A DNA stretch of 42,333 bases from an uncultured Candidatus Actinomarina sp. (GCA_902555055.1 CACDQN010000008.1:1-42333), one strand, 5' to 3'; numbered from the stretch's first letter, positions 26,598 to 36,560 are shown. Notes: generated by a model from the letters alone, not told the origin. Made by a program: numbers and translations.

Positions 26598-27850
26598 TAG
26601 TTAATTTTAGATATTTTTTTAACTATTAGTGAATCTATCCTTCGATTATCAACAGCAGTTACTGTAAGTTCTAAACCATGTATTGTAATTTTTTCATTTA
26701 TATTTGGAAGTTTCTCAGAGTAGCTTAAGTAAAGTCCTCCAACTGTTGCTACATCTGATTCCTGTGGGTCTAGTCCAAAAAATTCTTCAAAGTCATCAAT
26801 ATCAGTTTTGCCTTCTACAACCCACTGTCCAGGACCAAGTCTTCTAATTCCTGAAAACCTTTCATCATGTTCATCTGGTAAATCACCGACAAACTCAGAA
26901 AGAACGTCTTTTATAGTAATTACTCCCTCAATACCACCGTTTTCGTCAATCACACAAGCAAAGCTTGCTTGATTCTCTCTGAGAATATTAAGGGCCGATA
27001 AGACTGTGGTATATTCTGGAAGATATATTGCGTCTTTTACTAAATTTTCAATTTCGACAGAATTTACTGAAATATCTAAATTAAATATATCTTTTACGTA
27101 AACAATTCCAAAGGTATCATCTAAAGACTCTGACCTCGAAATAGGCATTCGTGATATTCTTTTTTCGTCAACAATCTTTTTAACATCTACCATATTTACC
27201 GGTAAAGAAAGAAATAAAACATCAACTCTTGGTGTCATAATTTCTTTAATTGGCCTGTCAGAAAAATCTAGTAGTGAATCAATAATTTCTCTTTCAGCTG
27301 GCAAAATCTGTCCTTCCATTTCACCAAGAGCGGTAAGAGCTTGAATATCTGCTTCTGTTATTTCGTTGTCACCATCCATATCTCCCTGTTTAGATGTTCT
27401 ATCTATTGAATTTGTAATTAGGCTCGTAAATGGAGCGAAGGCCCTTGAAAGAAAATCTATTATAAATGCAGTTTTTGAAAGGAAACCAATGGGATTTCTT
27501 GATGCAATGGTTTTAGGTGTAATTTCTCCAATTACCAGTACTAGTAATGTGATTACTAGTGTTGATAAAGCTGATCCCGCAGTTTCATCACCTTTTAATA
27601 AGCGAACAAATAATATTGTTGAAAGAGAAGCCATAAGTATATTCACAAAATTATTAGCTACAAGAATCCCTCCGATAGTTTTTTCTAAATCATCTTTAGC
27701 ATTCTTTATTTTATTATTTCTCTTTGAATCTTTAAGTTGATGTATTTTCTCTCTCGGAACATAGGTAATAGCAGTCTCAGAGCCAGAAAGCAACGCAGAG
27801 AAAAACAAGCAAATTGCTATCAGAATGATGATTATGTAGTCAGTACTCAA
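26597..27850 (-). CDS. CNNM/CorC-type transporter-like protein (HlyC/CorC family) with CBS domains
   Basis: FSALLSGSETAITYVPREK, VLVIGEITPKTIASRNP, IMTPRVDVLFL, FACVIDENGGIEGVITIKDVLSEFVGDLPDE. Confidence 0.93.
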   Translation of the reverse strand: MSTDYIIIILIAICLFFSALLSGSETAITYVPREKIHQLKDSKRNNKIKNAKDDLEKTIGGILVANNFVNILMASLSTILFVRLLKGDETAGSALSTLVITLLVLVIGEITPKTIASRNPIGFLSKTAFIIDFLSRAFAPFTSLITNSIDRTSKQGDMDGDNEITEADIQALTALGEMEGQILPAEREIIDSLLDFSDRPIKEIMTPRVDVLFLSLPVNMVDVKKIVDEKRISRMPISRSESLDDTFGIVYVKDIFNLDISVNSVEIENLVKDAIYLPEYTTVLSALNILRENQASFACVIDENGGIEGVITIKDVLSEFVGDLPDEHDERFSGIRRLGPGQWVVEGKTDIDDFEEFFGLDPQESDVATVGGLYLSYSEKLPNINEKITIHGLELTVTAVDNRRIDSLIVKKISKIN

Positions 27851-27881
27851 TATGTATATTTGATTTTAAAGTATTTTCTGT

Positions 27882-28205
27882 TTAAGTAAAAAGGTTTTTT
27901 AAATTAGTTTTATCAATTGGTTTAAGCAAATATCCATCAGCACCAACTCTTTTAGCTTGAAAAGTATCAGCTTCCCTATCAATTAATAGAATAATTTTAG
28001 AATGTTGAAATTTTATATCCCTATTAAGTTCTTTAACAATTGATGGGCCCCCATTATTATTTACCTGCATATCAACAAAAATATAATCATAAGACAACTT
28101 AATATCATCACCATTATCAAGATGTGTAAAATTGTATTCAAAATCAAGAAATTTAAGTAAAGAATCCTTTACCCACGAGTTATCAGTTATTAAGCAAATT
28201 TTCAC
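27882..28205 (-). CDS. Stand-alone response-regulator receiver-like domain
   Basis: 107 aa; YDYIFVDMQV (phospho-Asp candidate), AKRVGADGYLLKPIDKTNL. Confidence 0.72.
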   Translation of the reverse strand: MKICLITDNSWVKDSLLKFLDFEYNFTHLDNGDDIKLSYDYIFVDMQVNNNGGPSIVKELNRDIKFQHSKIILLIDREADTFQAKRVGADGYLLKPIDKTNLKNLFT

Positions 28206-28246
28206 AGTTTTAAAAGACTACTATTGTATATATTTAAGTATATAAA

Positions 28247-29416
28247 ATGTTAAAACTATTACCGATATTATTTTTTGCAGCTGTAAATGTAACACAGATA
28301 AGCATATTTGAGATTGAAGGAATTTTTTCTAGTGGTCACATTAATGCTATTGAACGATACTTTGATGAAAATAAGATTAATGACGATGAGCTTTTCATTA
28401 TTCAGTACAACGCAAATGATGTTAGTCAAGAAAGTGTTATCCAGTTAGGCGAAATATTAGAAAGCGTAACAATACCAAAAGCTATTTGGGTTGGACCAAA
28501 CAAAACAGAAATTAATGCAGAGCTACTTAAAGATTTTGACTTTGTTGGCCTATCACCAGGAACCCTGGTAACAAATATGTGTCAAAATACAAATGAAATT
28601 CTTTTTGATACCAACCCATGTCTAGATAGCAGTTCTACGATGTTGGTGACCGGAGAAGAAGATATTTATGAGAGGTATATGATTGTCGGGTCAATAGGAG
28701 CATTTATTGAAAATTTAGGGATGGAAGACATATCTTCAAATCTAGATAATTCAGTTGGGATTGTAAATTTTGACATAAATTCGACAGCAATTGAAGAAAT
28801 AAAATTTATCAAACCATCTCTAGCCGAAAGATTTTACATTTCTATATCAAATCCTTTGTTTACATATATGTTTTTTGGTCTTGGCTTTGCTTTGATTGGT
28901 TTGGAGTTATTTGCTATAGGTCCAGGAATTATGGCATTTATTGGTGCTCTTTTAATTTCTTTTTCCTCTATGACATTTTATGAATTTGGTCTAAATTATT
29001 ATGGTTTATTTATTTTTCTGATTTCTTTTTTAACATACATAAAAATATTATCTAGAGGTTATTTCGGCTTTTTAGGAATTGGATCATTCCTAATACTTCA
29101 TTCATCGTGTTTGTTAATGTTTAACAATTATGATTTAAAAATTAATCAATTTCTTATGTTTGGTTGCTCGATAATGTTGTCTTTCTTCTACTTTATAGCA
29201 ATACCCACTGTAATAAGGTCAAGACTTACCACCGACACGAGTGCAATGTCATCATTAGGTGGTAAAAAAGCCCAAGTAGTAAAAGTTTTGAATGAAAAAC
29301 AGGTCCTTGTGAAGCTAGGTGCTAAACAAATTGTTGTTAATAAAAATGAGGATAGATTATTTGAAGAAATGCAGGATGTAATTCTATCTGAAGATGATGG
29401 AAAACTGTCAATATAG
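28247..29416 (+). CDS. NfeD-like membrane protein
   Basis: N-terminal ClpP/crotonase-like region, C-terminal TM cluster, then LGGKKAQVVKVLNEKQVLVKLGAKQIVVNKNEDRLFEEMQDV resembling the NfeD OB domain. Confidence 0.6.
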   Translation: MLKLLPILFFAAVNVTQISIFEIEGIFSSGHINAIERYFDENKINDDELFIIQYNANDVSQESVIQLGEILESVTIPKAIWVGPNKTEINAELLKDFDFVGLSPGTLVTNMCQNTNEILFDTNPCLDSSSTMLVTGEEDIYERYMIVGSIGAFIENLGMEDISSNLDNSVGIVNFDINSTAIEEIKFIKPSLAERFYISISNPLFTYMFFGLGFALIGLELFAIGPGIMAFIGALLISFSSMTFYEFGLNYYGLFIFLISFLTYIKILSRGYFGFLGIGSFLILHSSCLLMFNNYDLKINQFLMFGCSIMLSFFYFIAIPTVIRSRLTTDTSAMSSLGGKKAQVVKVLNEKQVLVKLGAKQIVVNKNEDRLFEEMQDVILSEDDGKLSI

Positions 29417-29475
29417 ACGAATACTTCGCGAAAAAAATCTTTTTACACATAAAAATTGCAGTTTATTGTTTTAAT

Positions 29476-29736
29476 ATGCTTCAAATAAAAATTTCAACTT
29501 GGCAATACGAGGCTCTCTGTCGACAACACAGTAGTAATTTATTTTTTCCACCTGCTACTTTTGAAAAAAAAGAAGATAGGGAGAAGAGGGAAGCCAAAGC
29601 AAAAGCAGTTTGTAGTGGATGTCCTGTAAAAATTGAATGCCTTGAAGAAGCAAATGAAATTTCTGAACCTTTCGGTGTTTGGGGTGGATTAAATGAAGTA
29701 GAGAGAAAAAGAGAAGGTATCTTTATCTCAAACTAG
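29476..29736 (+). CDS. WhiB-family Fe-S transcriptional regulator
   Basis: LC...VCSGCPVKIECLEEAN...GVWGGLNEVERK: four-Cys signature and GVWGG turn. Confidence 0.93.
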   Translation: MLQIKISTWQYEALCRQHSSNLFFPPATFEKKEDREKREAKAKAVCSGCPVKIECLEEANEISEPFGVWGGLNEVERKREGIFISN

Positions 29737-31401
29737 TTTCTTTCTCTTTCCGCTATCCTCGATTTTTGCAGTAAGAGACTCACTATCTAAAAACTCTAAA
29801 TATGGAATTGCATACTTCCTGGACAAATTTGCTAAATCTTTAAACTCTTTTACGGTGAAGATATCTGGCAAATCTTTTAACAATTCAATAAGGCTGTTCT
29901 TATGAAGATCCGAAATTATCAATTTTTTACTAAGTCTATAAAGATAATTGTTCATAAAAAGTGTTTTGACAGCTTCCTTCTCATATTTAGATAGATCAAC
30001 TTCATTAATGCTTAATTCAACTGTTATTTCATTTAAAATCATTTTATAAATTTCTAAATCAATTGTTGTTTTTTTCTTATGAACGATTTGATTTTTTACT
30101 AGATCAAATTTGCTTATTTGATCAAAGATTTTTGCTATCAATCTCTTTTCAATAAATAACATTTTGTAAAAATAATCCTCAACACCAATGTTGTTTATTG
30201 TTTGTAAATTATCTGTAATTTTCTTATCTAGTAAGTCGAGATTTTGGGATGAAAGAAATTTATCTTCTAATTCAATATACGAAATATTTTTATTTATGTA
30301 TTTTTTAGGAGTGAAAGTTAAAATTTCTAATAGTAAATTTTTGTTCAGTATCTCTTTGTTCTTAAGAAGTTTTTTTATCTGAAAATTATTATTAGTTTTT
30401 AATATAACCTCTCCTCCTAAAAAATCATTTTTTGCTAAATTATGTAGGAGAATATTTTGGCCCTCAACAGCACTTATTGGTTTATCTAATTGAATTACTA
30501 CATAGTTTTTGCCCTCAACGCTCAAGCACTTTACTTTTTTTACTATTTGATTAGATGTACCGATATAAGCTCTTGTGGTATCTTTTGCTTCAAAAGAGAG
30601 TGTTTCATTTTTAGTCTCAAGGATTAAATATTCAGATTGATCTAATAAATTATTTGAAAGAACATCACCTCTCTGAAGAGGTTGTGATGGATTTTTTTTA
30701 AGGGAAATAGCAATTCTTGATGTTGAGACAATTTTATCTATATCTTTTCCAAGACTTTGTATTTTCTTAACTTCAAGAGGACTTTTATAATTAGATACAT
30801 AAAGGTTACCTAGGTCGAGACCTTTACTTGCTGTTCCAGTTACCACTGTTCCAATTCCATCAATTGAAAAAGTTCTATCAACCCAGATTGTAGCTTCTTC
30901 ATGAGCGTCAGTTTCTTTAAAAAAGCTATTAATCACTTGATGGAAACTTTCTTTATCACTTGTTTTTGAGCTGAATTCTATGATTTGAAAATTTAAGTCA
31001 TTAACATTTGAAAATTTTTTTACAATACTGTCTTTTTTAAGAGTTGCTTCTAATAGGTCAGTCTTAGTAAAGATTACAAGAATATCTCTAATTCCTAAGC
31101 TAACAATTGATTTAAAATGCTCTTCTGATTGTCGTGACCACCCTTGCACAGAATCAATACAAAACAGAACTCCATCCACATTTGAGAAACCAGCAATTGT
31201 ATTTTTAAAATAATCTTGATGACCAGGAACATCAACTATTGAAATTACTCTCTCTTTGTACTCAAAATAGGTATAACCAAGATTTATCGTTAACCCCCTG
31301 TTTTTTTCTTCGGCTAACCTATCTGTTTCTTGGTTTGTTAAAAAATTAACGAATGTTGACTTACCGTGATCAACATGACCAGCAGTAGCTAGAACTGTCA
31401 T
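29728..31401 (-). CDS. selB: Selenocysteine-specific elongation factor
   Basis: ATAGHVDHGKSTFVNFLTNQETDRLAEEKNRGLTINLGYTYFEY, VDVPGHQDYFKNTIAG, FTKTDLLE; adjacent to selA. Confidence 0.93.
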   Translation of the reverse strand: MTVLATAGHVDHGKSTFVNFLTNQETDRLAEEKNRGLTINLGYTYFEYKERVISIVDVPGHQDYFKNTIAGFSNVDGVLFCIDSVQGWSRQSEEHFKSIVSLGIRDILVIFTKTDLLEATLKKDSIVKKFSNVNDLNFQIIEFSSKTSDKESFHQVINSFFKETDAHEEATIWVDRTFSIDGIGTVVTGTASKGLDLGNLYVSNYKSPLEVKKIQSLGKDIDKIVSTSRIAISLKKNPSQPLQRGDVLSNNLLDQSEYLILETKNETLSFEAKDTTRAYIGTSNQIVKKVKCLSVEGKNYVVIQLDKPISAVEGQNILLHNLAKNDFLGGEVILKTNNNFQIKKLLKNKEILNKNLLLEILTFTPKKYINKNISYIELEDKFLSSQNLDLLDKKITDNLQTINNIGVEDYFYKMLFIEKRLIAKIFDQISKFDLVKNQIVHKKKTTIDLEIYKMILNEITVELSINEVDLSKYEKEAVKTLFMNNYLYRLSKKLIISDLHKNSLIELLKDLPDIFTVKEFKDLANLSRKYAIPYLEFLDSESLTAKIEDSGKRKKLV

Positions 31402-32693
31402 AATTTATTAAGACAAGTTTTAATAATTTTATCTTGATCTTGAAATACACTTCGTAAATCAATACAGATTCTATTTTTATAAAAATGAGGAATTATAGGT
31501 ATGTCATTCTGCAATAATATTTCAAGTAAAGAGTTACTAGCTTCTTCCTTTAAAAGCATGATAGGCGACTTCATAGTAACGTCAGGAAGGGTACCTCCTC
31601 CAATTAAACTAGTTCCTTCCTCAATATCAAATTTAAAGCTAGATTCCGAGACAATATTTTTTACTCTAGTTTCAAGTGATTGGTAGCTTTGTGACACCAA
31701 GTGCCAAAAAGGGATATTTAATTCCTCTTTATTTATATAGTGAGAGACAGTTTCTTGAAGCTCAAAGAGAGTTGATGGGGAACACCTGTAGGTTCTAAAC
31801 AGGCTATAATTTTTGATATTTTCAATTAACTCACTGTTACCAGCAATAATTCCCGACTGAACAGAACCAAAAAGCTTATCTCCAGAAAACATAACTAAAT
31901 CAGATCCATCATCTAAAGAATTTTGAACAGAGGTTTCATGATCGAATATGTCAATGTTATTTACTTCAAGAAACTTTCTATTTATAACCAAGCCGCTTCC
32001 AAGATCATGTAAAAGAACAGTATCGTAATCTTTTTTAATACTTGCTAGTTCTTTTATGCTTACTTCTTCTGTAAAACCAGAAATTGAGTAATTTGATCTG
32101 TGAACTTTTAAAATGATTGAATTTGGAAAATTTTCTAATACTTTCGTATAATCACGTAGTTTAGTTTTATTGGTCGTTCCAACTTCTATCATTTTAAGTC
32201 CAGTTTCTTCAATTATTTCAGGTAGTCGATAAGAGCCACCAATCTCAATGATTTCCCCTCTAGAGATAATCACATTTTTGAATTCGTAATTTTTTGCTAG
32301 CGCACGTAATGATAAATAGAGAGAAGAGGCATTATTGTTGACAAATGTTATCCCTCCACACCCCAGAAAACTACTTAGAGATGAAGACAGGTATTCATTT
32401 CTTGTTCCTCGTCTAAAATTATTTAAATTATATTCAACATTCGTGTATCTACCAGAAAAGCTTATATTATTTGGAGATCTTCCTAAATTTGTATGTAAAA
32501 CAGTACCAGTAGCGTTGATAACCTCTCTTTGTTTTTTCTGTTCTAAATTATTAACAATTTCTTTAAATTTTTCTTTAGCTATTTCTATGTTTTTTTCTTG
32601 GGCAAGAACTTCTTTTGCTAATGAAATTTTTATATCTCTTGGTAATGAAGAGTTTGTAGAGTCAGCTAATTTATTAACAGATATATTTTCCAT
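31398..32693 (-). CDS. selA: L-seryl-tRNA(Sec) selenium transferase
   Basis: REVINATGTVLHTNLGRSP, KVHRSNYSISGFTEEVSIKELA, LHDLGSGLVI, VMFSGDKLFGSVQSGIIAGN (PLP Lys). Confidence 0.95.
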   Translation of the reverse strand: MENISVNKLADSTNSSLPRDIKISLAKEVLAQEKNIEIAKEKFKEIVNNLEQKKQREVINATGTVLHTNLGRSPNNISFSGRYTNVEYNLNNFRRGTRNEYLSSSLSSFLGCGGITFVNNNASSLYLSLRALAKNYEFKNVIISRGEIIEIGGSYRLPEIIEETGLKMIEVGTTNKTKLRDYTKVLENFPNSIILKVHRSNYSISGFTEEVSIKELASIKKDYDTVLLHDLGSGLVINRKFLEVNNIDIFDHETSVQNSLDDGSDLVMFSGDKLFGSVQSGIIAGNSELIENIKNYSLFRTYRCSPSTLFELQETVSHYINKEELNIPFWHLVSQSYQSLETRVKNIVSESSFKFDIEEGTSLIGGGTLPDVTMKSPIMLLKEEASNSLLEILLQNDIPIIPHFYKNRICIDLRSVFQDQDKIIKTCLNKL

Positions 32694-33820
32694 TACTTTG
32701 AAAGCTCTTCAAAAACTTTTGCGAGTCTACCTGTACATGTTTCGTCCGCAACGGGAGGAAGCTTTATAGCAATATCTTTTACAAGGTTTTCGATTGCTAG
32801 TTTTGTTGAAGAGTTACTCTCTTGTTTTATAAGAGGAATGCCATCATCAGCTTTATTGTTCGTATCTTCACTTATTGGAATTTTAGCTAGTAGTGGTAGT
32901 CCAAATTTTTCTGATAACGCCTCTCCACCGCCCTCACCAAATAAATTATATTTTTCGCCTGAGTTTGATTCAAAGTATGACATATTTTCAACTACTCCTA
33001 GTAATGGAATAAAACTTCTTTTAGCCATATCAGCAACTCTTGTCGCAACTTTCTGGGCCATCAGTTGAGGTGTTGTTACAACTATAAGTTCAGCTTGGGG
33101 TAATAATCTACTAAGTGCCATTTGAATATCCCCAGTACCTGGTGGAAGATCTATTATAAGATAATCTAACTCTCCCCATTCAACATCAGTTAAAAACTGT
33201 TCAAGAGCTTTACTGAGCATTAAACCACGCCACATTAGTGCAGTGTCTTCATCGCTAGTGATTAATCCAGTTGAGATAACTTCAAGCTCATCTACTTTGT
33301 AAGGCACCATTTTTTTATTTGCATTCGCTTCGATTCTTCCAGTAATTCCCAACAGTCGTGGTATCGAGAAACCCCATATATCTGCATCAAGTAATCCTGT
33401 TTTAAATCCAGCCCCTGACAACCCAAGAGCTATATTTGCTGATAAAGTAGATTTTCCAACCCCTCCTTTACCACTTCCAATAGCAACAACCCTTGTTCTT
33501 GGGTTGATATTGGTTGGTTGTGCATTCTCTCTTGCTTTCTTTCTTGCTTTTTCCATAACGGCTGTTCGATCTTTTTGATTCATAGCGGTTGTTGTAATTT
33601 CGACAGAATCTACATTTTCAAGTAAAAGTAGCTTTCTTTCTATTTCTGTTTCAATCTGGTTTCTCATTGGACAATCAGCAATTGTTAAAGCAAGCTTGAT
33701 ATATACATCTTTTTCAATATGTTTGATATCTTTTACCATTCCTAAATCGACTATATTTACAGCTAATTCAGGGTCATAAATTGACGATAGATGCTTTAAT
33801 AAAATATCATTTTGTACCAT
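32693..33820 (-). CDS. Mrp/ApbC/NBP35-family Fe-S carrier ATPase with N-terminal DUF59
   Basis: IASGKGGVGKSTLSANIALGLS-like motif (AIGSGKGGVGKST), LIIDLPPGTGDIQMAL, GVVENMSYF. Confidence 0.95.
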   Translation of the reverse strand: MVQNDILLKHLSSIYDPELAVNIVDLGMVKDIKHIEKDVYIKLALTIADCPMRNQIETEIERKLLLLENVDSVEITTTAMNQKDRTAVMEKARKKARENAQPTNINPRTRVVAIGSGKGGVGKSTLSANIALGLSGAGFKTGLLDADIWGFSIPRLLGITGRIEANANKKMVPYKVDELEVISTGLITSDEDTALMWRGLMLSKALEQFLTDVEWGELDYLIIDLPPGTGDIQMALSRLLPQAELIVVTTPQLMAQKVATRVADMAKRSFIPLLGVVENMSYFESNSGEKYNLFGEGGGEALSEKFGLPLLAKIPISEDTNNKADDGIPLIKQESNSSTKLAIENLVKDIAIKLPPVADETCTGRLAKVFEELSK

Positions 33821-33897
33821 AAGGGTATTCTAAGTAACTTTAAAAAAGATGTAATTACAAATTTATTGAATAAATACATCTTTGTTATAATAAAACT

Positions 33898-34245
33898 ATG
33901 GATATACAAATTAAATCATCTAGAACAGTACTTGCTACTGAAAATGCTGTAAGCAAACTAATAGAGCTCAAAGCTGAGCAAGATTCAAAAGAGAGCTTTC
34001 TTAGAATGGGTGTAAAACCTGGTGGCTGTTCAGGATATTCTTACGAAATGTTTTTTGATACTGATAAGTTTGACGGTGATGTTATTGAAGAATATGGTGA
34101 AGTTAATATCGTTGTTGATGCTGAGAGTTTAGAACATATAAAAGGTGCAACTCTTGACTATAAGGAAGGATTAATGGAAACTGGATTTTCAATTGATAAT
34201 CCTAATGTATCAAGAACTTGTGGTTGCGGAAACAGCTTTAGTTAA
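33898..34245 (+). CDS. HesB/IscA/ErpA-family A-type Fe-S carrier
   Basis: LRMGVKPGGCSGYSYEMFFD and TCGCGNSFS: the three conserved Cys. Confidence 0.95.
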   Translation: MDIQIKSSRTVLATENAVSKLIELKAEQDSKESFLRMGVKPGGCSGYSYEMFFDTDKFDGDVIEEYGEVNIVVDAESLEHIKGATLDYKEGLMETGFSIDNPNVSRTCGCGNSFS

Positions 34246-34867
34246 ACTTGTAACCTACTGAGTGAACAGTCTTTATCCAATCTTTTCTCTTGTCACCTAA
34301 TTTTGCACGCAAACGTCTTACATGAACATCAACAGTTCTAGCTCCACCAAAATAATCATATCCCCATACTTTTTCTAATAAATCTTCTCTCGACCACACA
34401 TTTTCTTGATTCTCAACAAAAAACTTTAATAATTCATATTCCATAAAAGTTAAGTCCAAGAGTACTTCACCCGCTTTAGCTTCATATGTTTTTAAATTTA
34501 TAGTTAAATCTTTAAACTCAAGGATTTCTGATTCTCCATCACCCACCAAAGCATGAACTCTTGCTGCTACTTCTTCTAACTTGCTACTACTTGAAATCAG
34601 TTCTATTTGTGGGTTCTGAATTAAATCTACAGTTTGACTAAATTCATCCTCATTTACAACAATTAATGTAGGGAATGGTTTGTTTGCGGATTCTAAATCA
34701 GAAAGGTTTTTTTTAGTATCACCATACTTTCCTAGTGAAGTAACAACTAGTTTGATTTGCTTGGGGCTCTGAATATCTTTAAGTACGAGTTTATTTACAC
34801 CAACATCTTTTAAATGTTGATCTAACTCTTTATGAGCCTTCTCTATGTTTATATATGTATCTATCAT
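34238..34867 (-). CDS. OmpR-type winged-helix regulator with atypical receiver (GlnR-like by position)
   Basis: C-terminal LTFMEYELLKFFVENQENVWSREDLLEKVWGYDYFGGARTVDVHVRRLRAKLGDKRKDWIKTVHSVGYKF; N-terminus lacks a clear phospho-acceptor site. Confidence 0.85.
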   Translation of the reverse strand: MIDTYINIEKAHKELDQHLKDVGVNKLVLKDIQSPKQIKLVVTSLGKYGDTKKNLSDLESANKPFPTLIVVNEDEFSQTVDLIQNPQIELISSSSKLEEVAARVHALVGDGESEILEFKDLTINLKTYEAKAGEVLLDLTFMEYELLKFFVENQENVWSREDLLEKVWGYDYFGGARTVDVHVRRLRAKLGDKRKDWIKTVHSVGYKFN

Positions 34868-34930
34868 TTGGAAACAATAATTTAATATTTCTGTAACAAC
34901 ATTGCTTTGAATATATATTACATTATTTTC

Positions 34931-35959
34931 ATGAAGATAAAAGCAGAATATATATGGATTGACGGTCTGACTCCTACCGCAAAATTAAGGAGTAAAACAA
35001 AAATAATGGAACAAGGAACAGAGCCACCAATTTGGGGTTTTGACGGTTCTAGTACACAACAAGCAACAGGTGACCAATCTGATTGCGTTCTAAAACCAGT
35101 TGCTCAGTTTCCTGACCCAATTAGAGGTGGAGATAACATTTTAGTAATGTGCGAAGTAATGAACGTAGACATGACTCCACATTCATCAAATACAAGAGCA
35201 GCATTAGTTGAGTCCGCATCTAACTTTGGTGAGTTTGAACCATGGTTTGGTATGGAGCAGGAATATACATTTTACGAACAGTCATATGACTCACTAAAGT
35301 ACGGACAACCTCTTGGCTTTCCCCCTTCAGGTTATCCAGCTCCTCAAGGAGGTTATTACTGTGGTGTAGGTGCAGATGAGGTCTATGGACGTGATATTTC
35401 TGAAGCACATGCGACAGCATGTATAGAAGCTGGACTTGGAATTTCTGGAACAAATGCAGAAGTAATGCCAGGTCAGTGGGAGTTTCAGATTGGACCTGTC
35501 GGAGCACCAGATATAGGCGACCAAATTTGGATTGCCAGATGGTTACTCTACAGAATTGCTGAAGATTGGAACATCTCTGCAACCCTAGATCCAAAACCTG
35601 TAAAAGGTGATTGGAATGGTGCTGGTATGCACACTAACTTTTCAACTAAACAAATGAGAGAAGATGGTGGATATGACGCCATAGTTGCAGGTTGTGAAGC
35701 TCTTGGTAAGAATGCAGATTTGCATGTTAAAAATTATGGTGCAAATATTGAAGACAGGCTAACGGGAGACCATGAAACTCAAAGTTTCGATACCTTCTCT
35801 TATGGTGTAAGTGACAGAGGTGCATCAATCAGGATTCCATGGCAAGTTGAAGTTGACAAAAAAGGATATCTTGAAGATAGGCGACCAAATGCAAATGGAG
35901 ACCCTTACGTTATTGCAATGTTAATGATAGATACAGTGTGTTCAGGAGCTTCTAGCTAG
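34931..35959 (+). CDS. glnII: Glutamine synthetase, type II (eukaryote-like GSII)
   Basis: AEYIWIDGLTPTAKLRSKTKI...PPIWGFDGSSTQQATGDQSDCVLKP, WFGMEQEYTFYE, GTNAEVMPGQWEFQIGP, NGAGMHTNFSTK. ATG at 34931 preferred over TTG at 34907. Confidence 0.95.
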   Translation: MKIKAEYIWIDGLTPTAKLRSKTKIMEQGTEPPIWGFDGSSTQQATGDQSDCVLKPVAQFPDPIRGGDNILVMCEVMNVDMTPHSSNTRAALVESASNFGEFEPWFGMEQEYTFYEQSYDSLKYGQPLGFPPSGYPAPQGGYYCGVGADEVYGRDISEAHATACIEAGLGISGTNAEVMPGQWEFQIGPVGAPDIGDQIWIARWLLYRIAEDWNISATLDPKPVKGDWNGAGMHTNFSTKQMREDGGYDAIVAGCEALGKNADLHVKNYGANIEDRLTGDHETQSFDTFSYGVSDRGASIRIPWQVEVDKKGYLEDRRPNANGDPYVIAMLMIDTVCSGASS

Positions 35960-36560
35960 AAGTTGCTGCAGCAACTATTTCTTCAATTTTATTGATAAAC
36001 TGATCGAGGTTTGTATTGAAAGAGTCTAGTGCAGCTGCTCTTTGTTCTCCAGTGTCTGAGGATTCAAGACCTGCGAGTAAGTCAACTGTGTCGTTATAAA
36101 CTAGATTTACTAATGTGATTAATTCATTGTGACCTGAAACTAAATTACTAAATTCTGAAGGCGGTCCAGGTTCTGTAACAAGATTTGTAAATAACTCAGT
36201 ATCATCAATAAATTCTGCAAATTCCTGCTTTGCTTCTTGATAAGTTATTGATTTTTCATCCCACTTTTCGTTAGCCTCCAAGACCTTTTTTCCAAGCTCT
36301 ATTGCCTGAATCTTTTCAGCTGTAATTTCTTCAAGGTATTCTACATAATTACTTGGAAGTGTCGTCGTGGTGGTTGAAGTGGTTGTAGTATCCTCATCAA
36401 CAACTTCTTGTACCTGTTCAGTAGGCTGTTCTTCAATTATTTCTAACTGATTGTTGTCAGCTACTCTATTGATAAATGTGTAGGTCGTTGCAATCATTCC
36501 AATTAAAACTAAAGGTAAAATTAATCTTCCTGGTTTTGGATCTTGATTAAAGGTTTCCAT
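35952..36560 (-). CDS. Hypothetical membrane-anchored protein with Thr-rich linker
   Basis: 202 aa; one N-terminal TM helix, then DEDTTTTSTTTTTLPS low-complexity linker and a helical domain. Confidence 0.6.
   Translation of the reverse strand: METFNQDPKPGRLILPLVLIGMIATTYTFINRVADNNQLEIIEEQPTEQVQEVVDEDTTTTSTTTTTLPSNYVEYLEEITAEKIQAIELGKKVLEANEKWDEKSITYQEAKQEFAEFIDDTELFTNLVTEPGPPSEFSNLVSGHNELITLVNLVYNDTVDLLAGLESSDTGEQRAAALDSFNTNLDQFINKIEEIVAAATSS

Noticed and set aside
27366-27740. 124-aa plus-strand ORF opposite the CorC-family gene
   Set aside because: Antisense shadow ORF; no independent RBS or domain evidence.
34907-34930. N-terminal extension MNIYYIIF of glutamine synthetase
   Set aside because: TTG start in promoter-like AT-rich sequence; ATG 34931 gives a standard GSII N-terminus.
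34868-34930. GlnR-box-like site (GTAAC-n6-GCTTT) upstream of glutamine synthetase
   Set aside because: Only one half-site resembles the consensus; too weak in AT-rich DNA to call.
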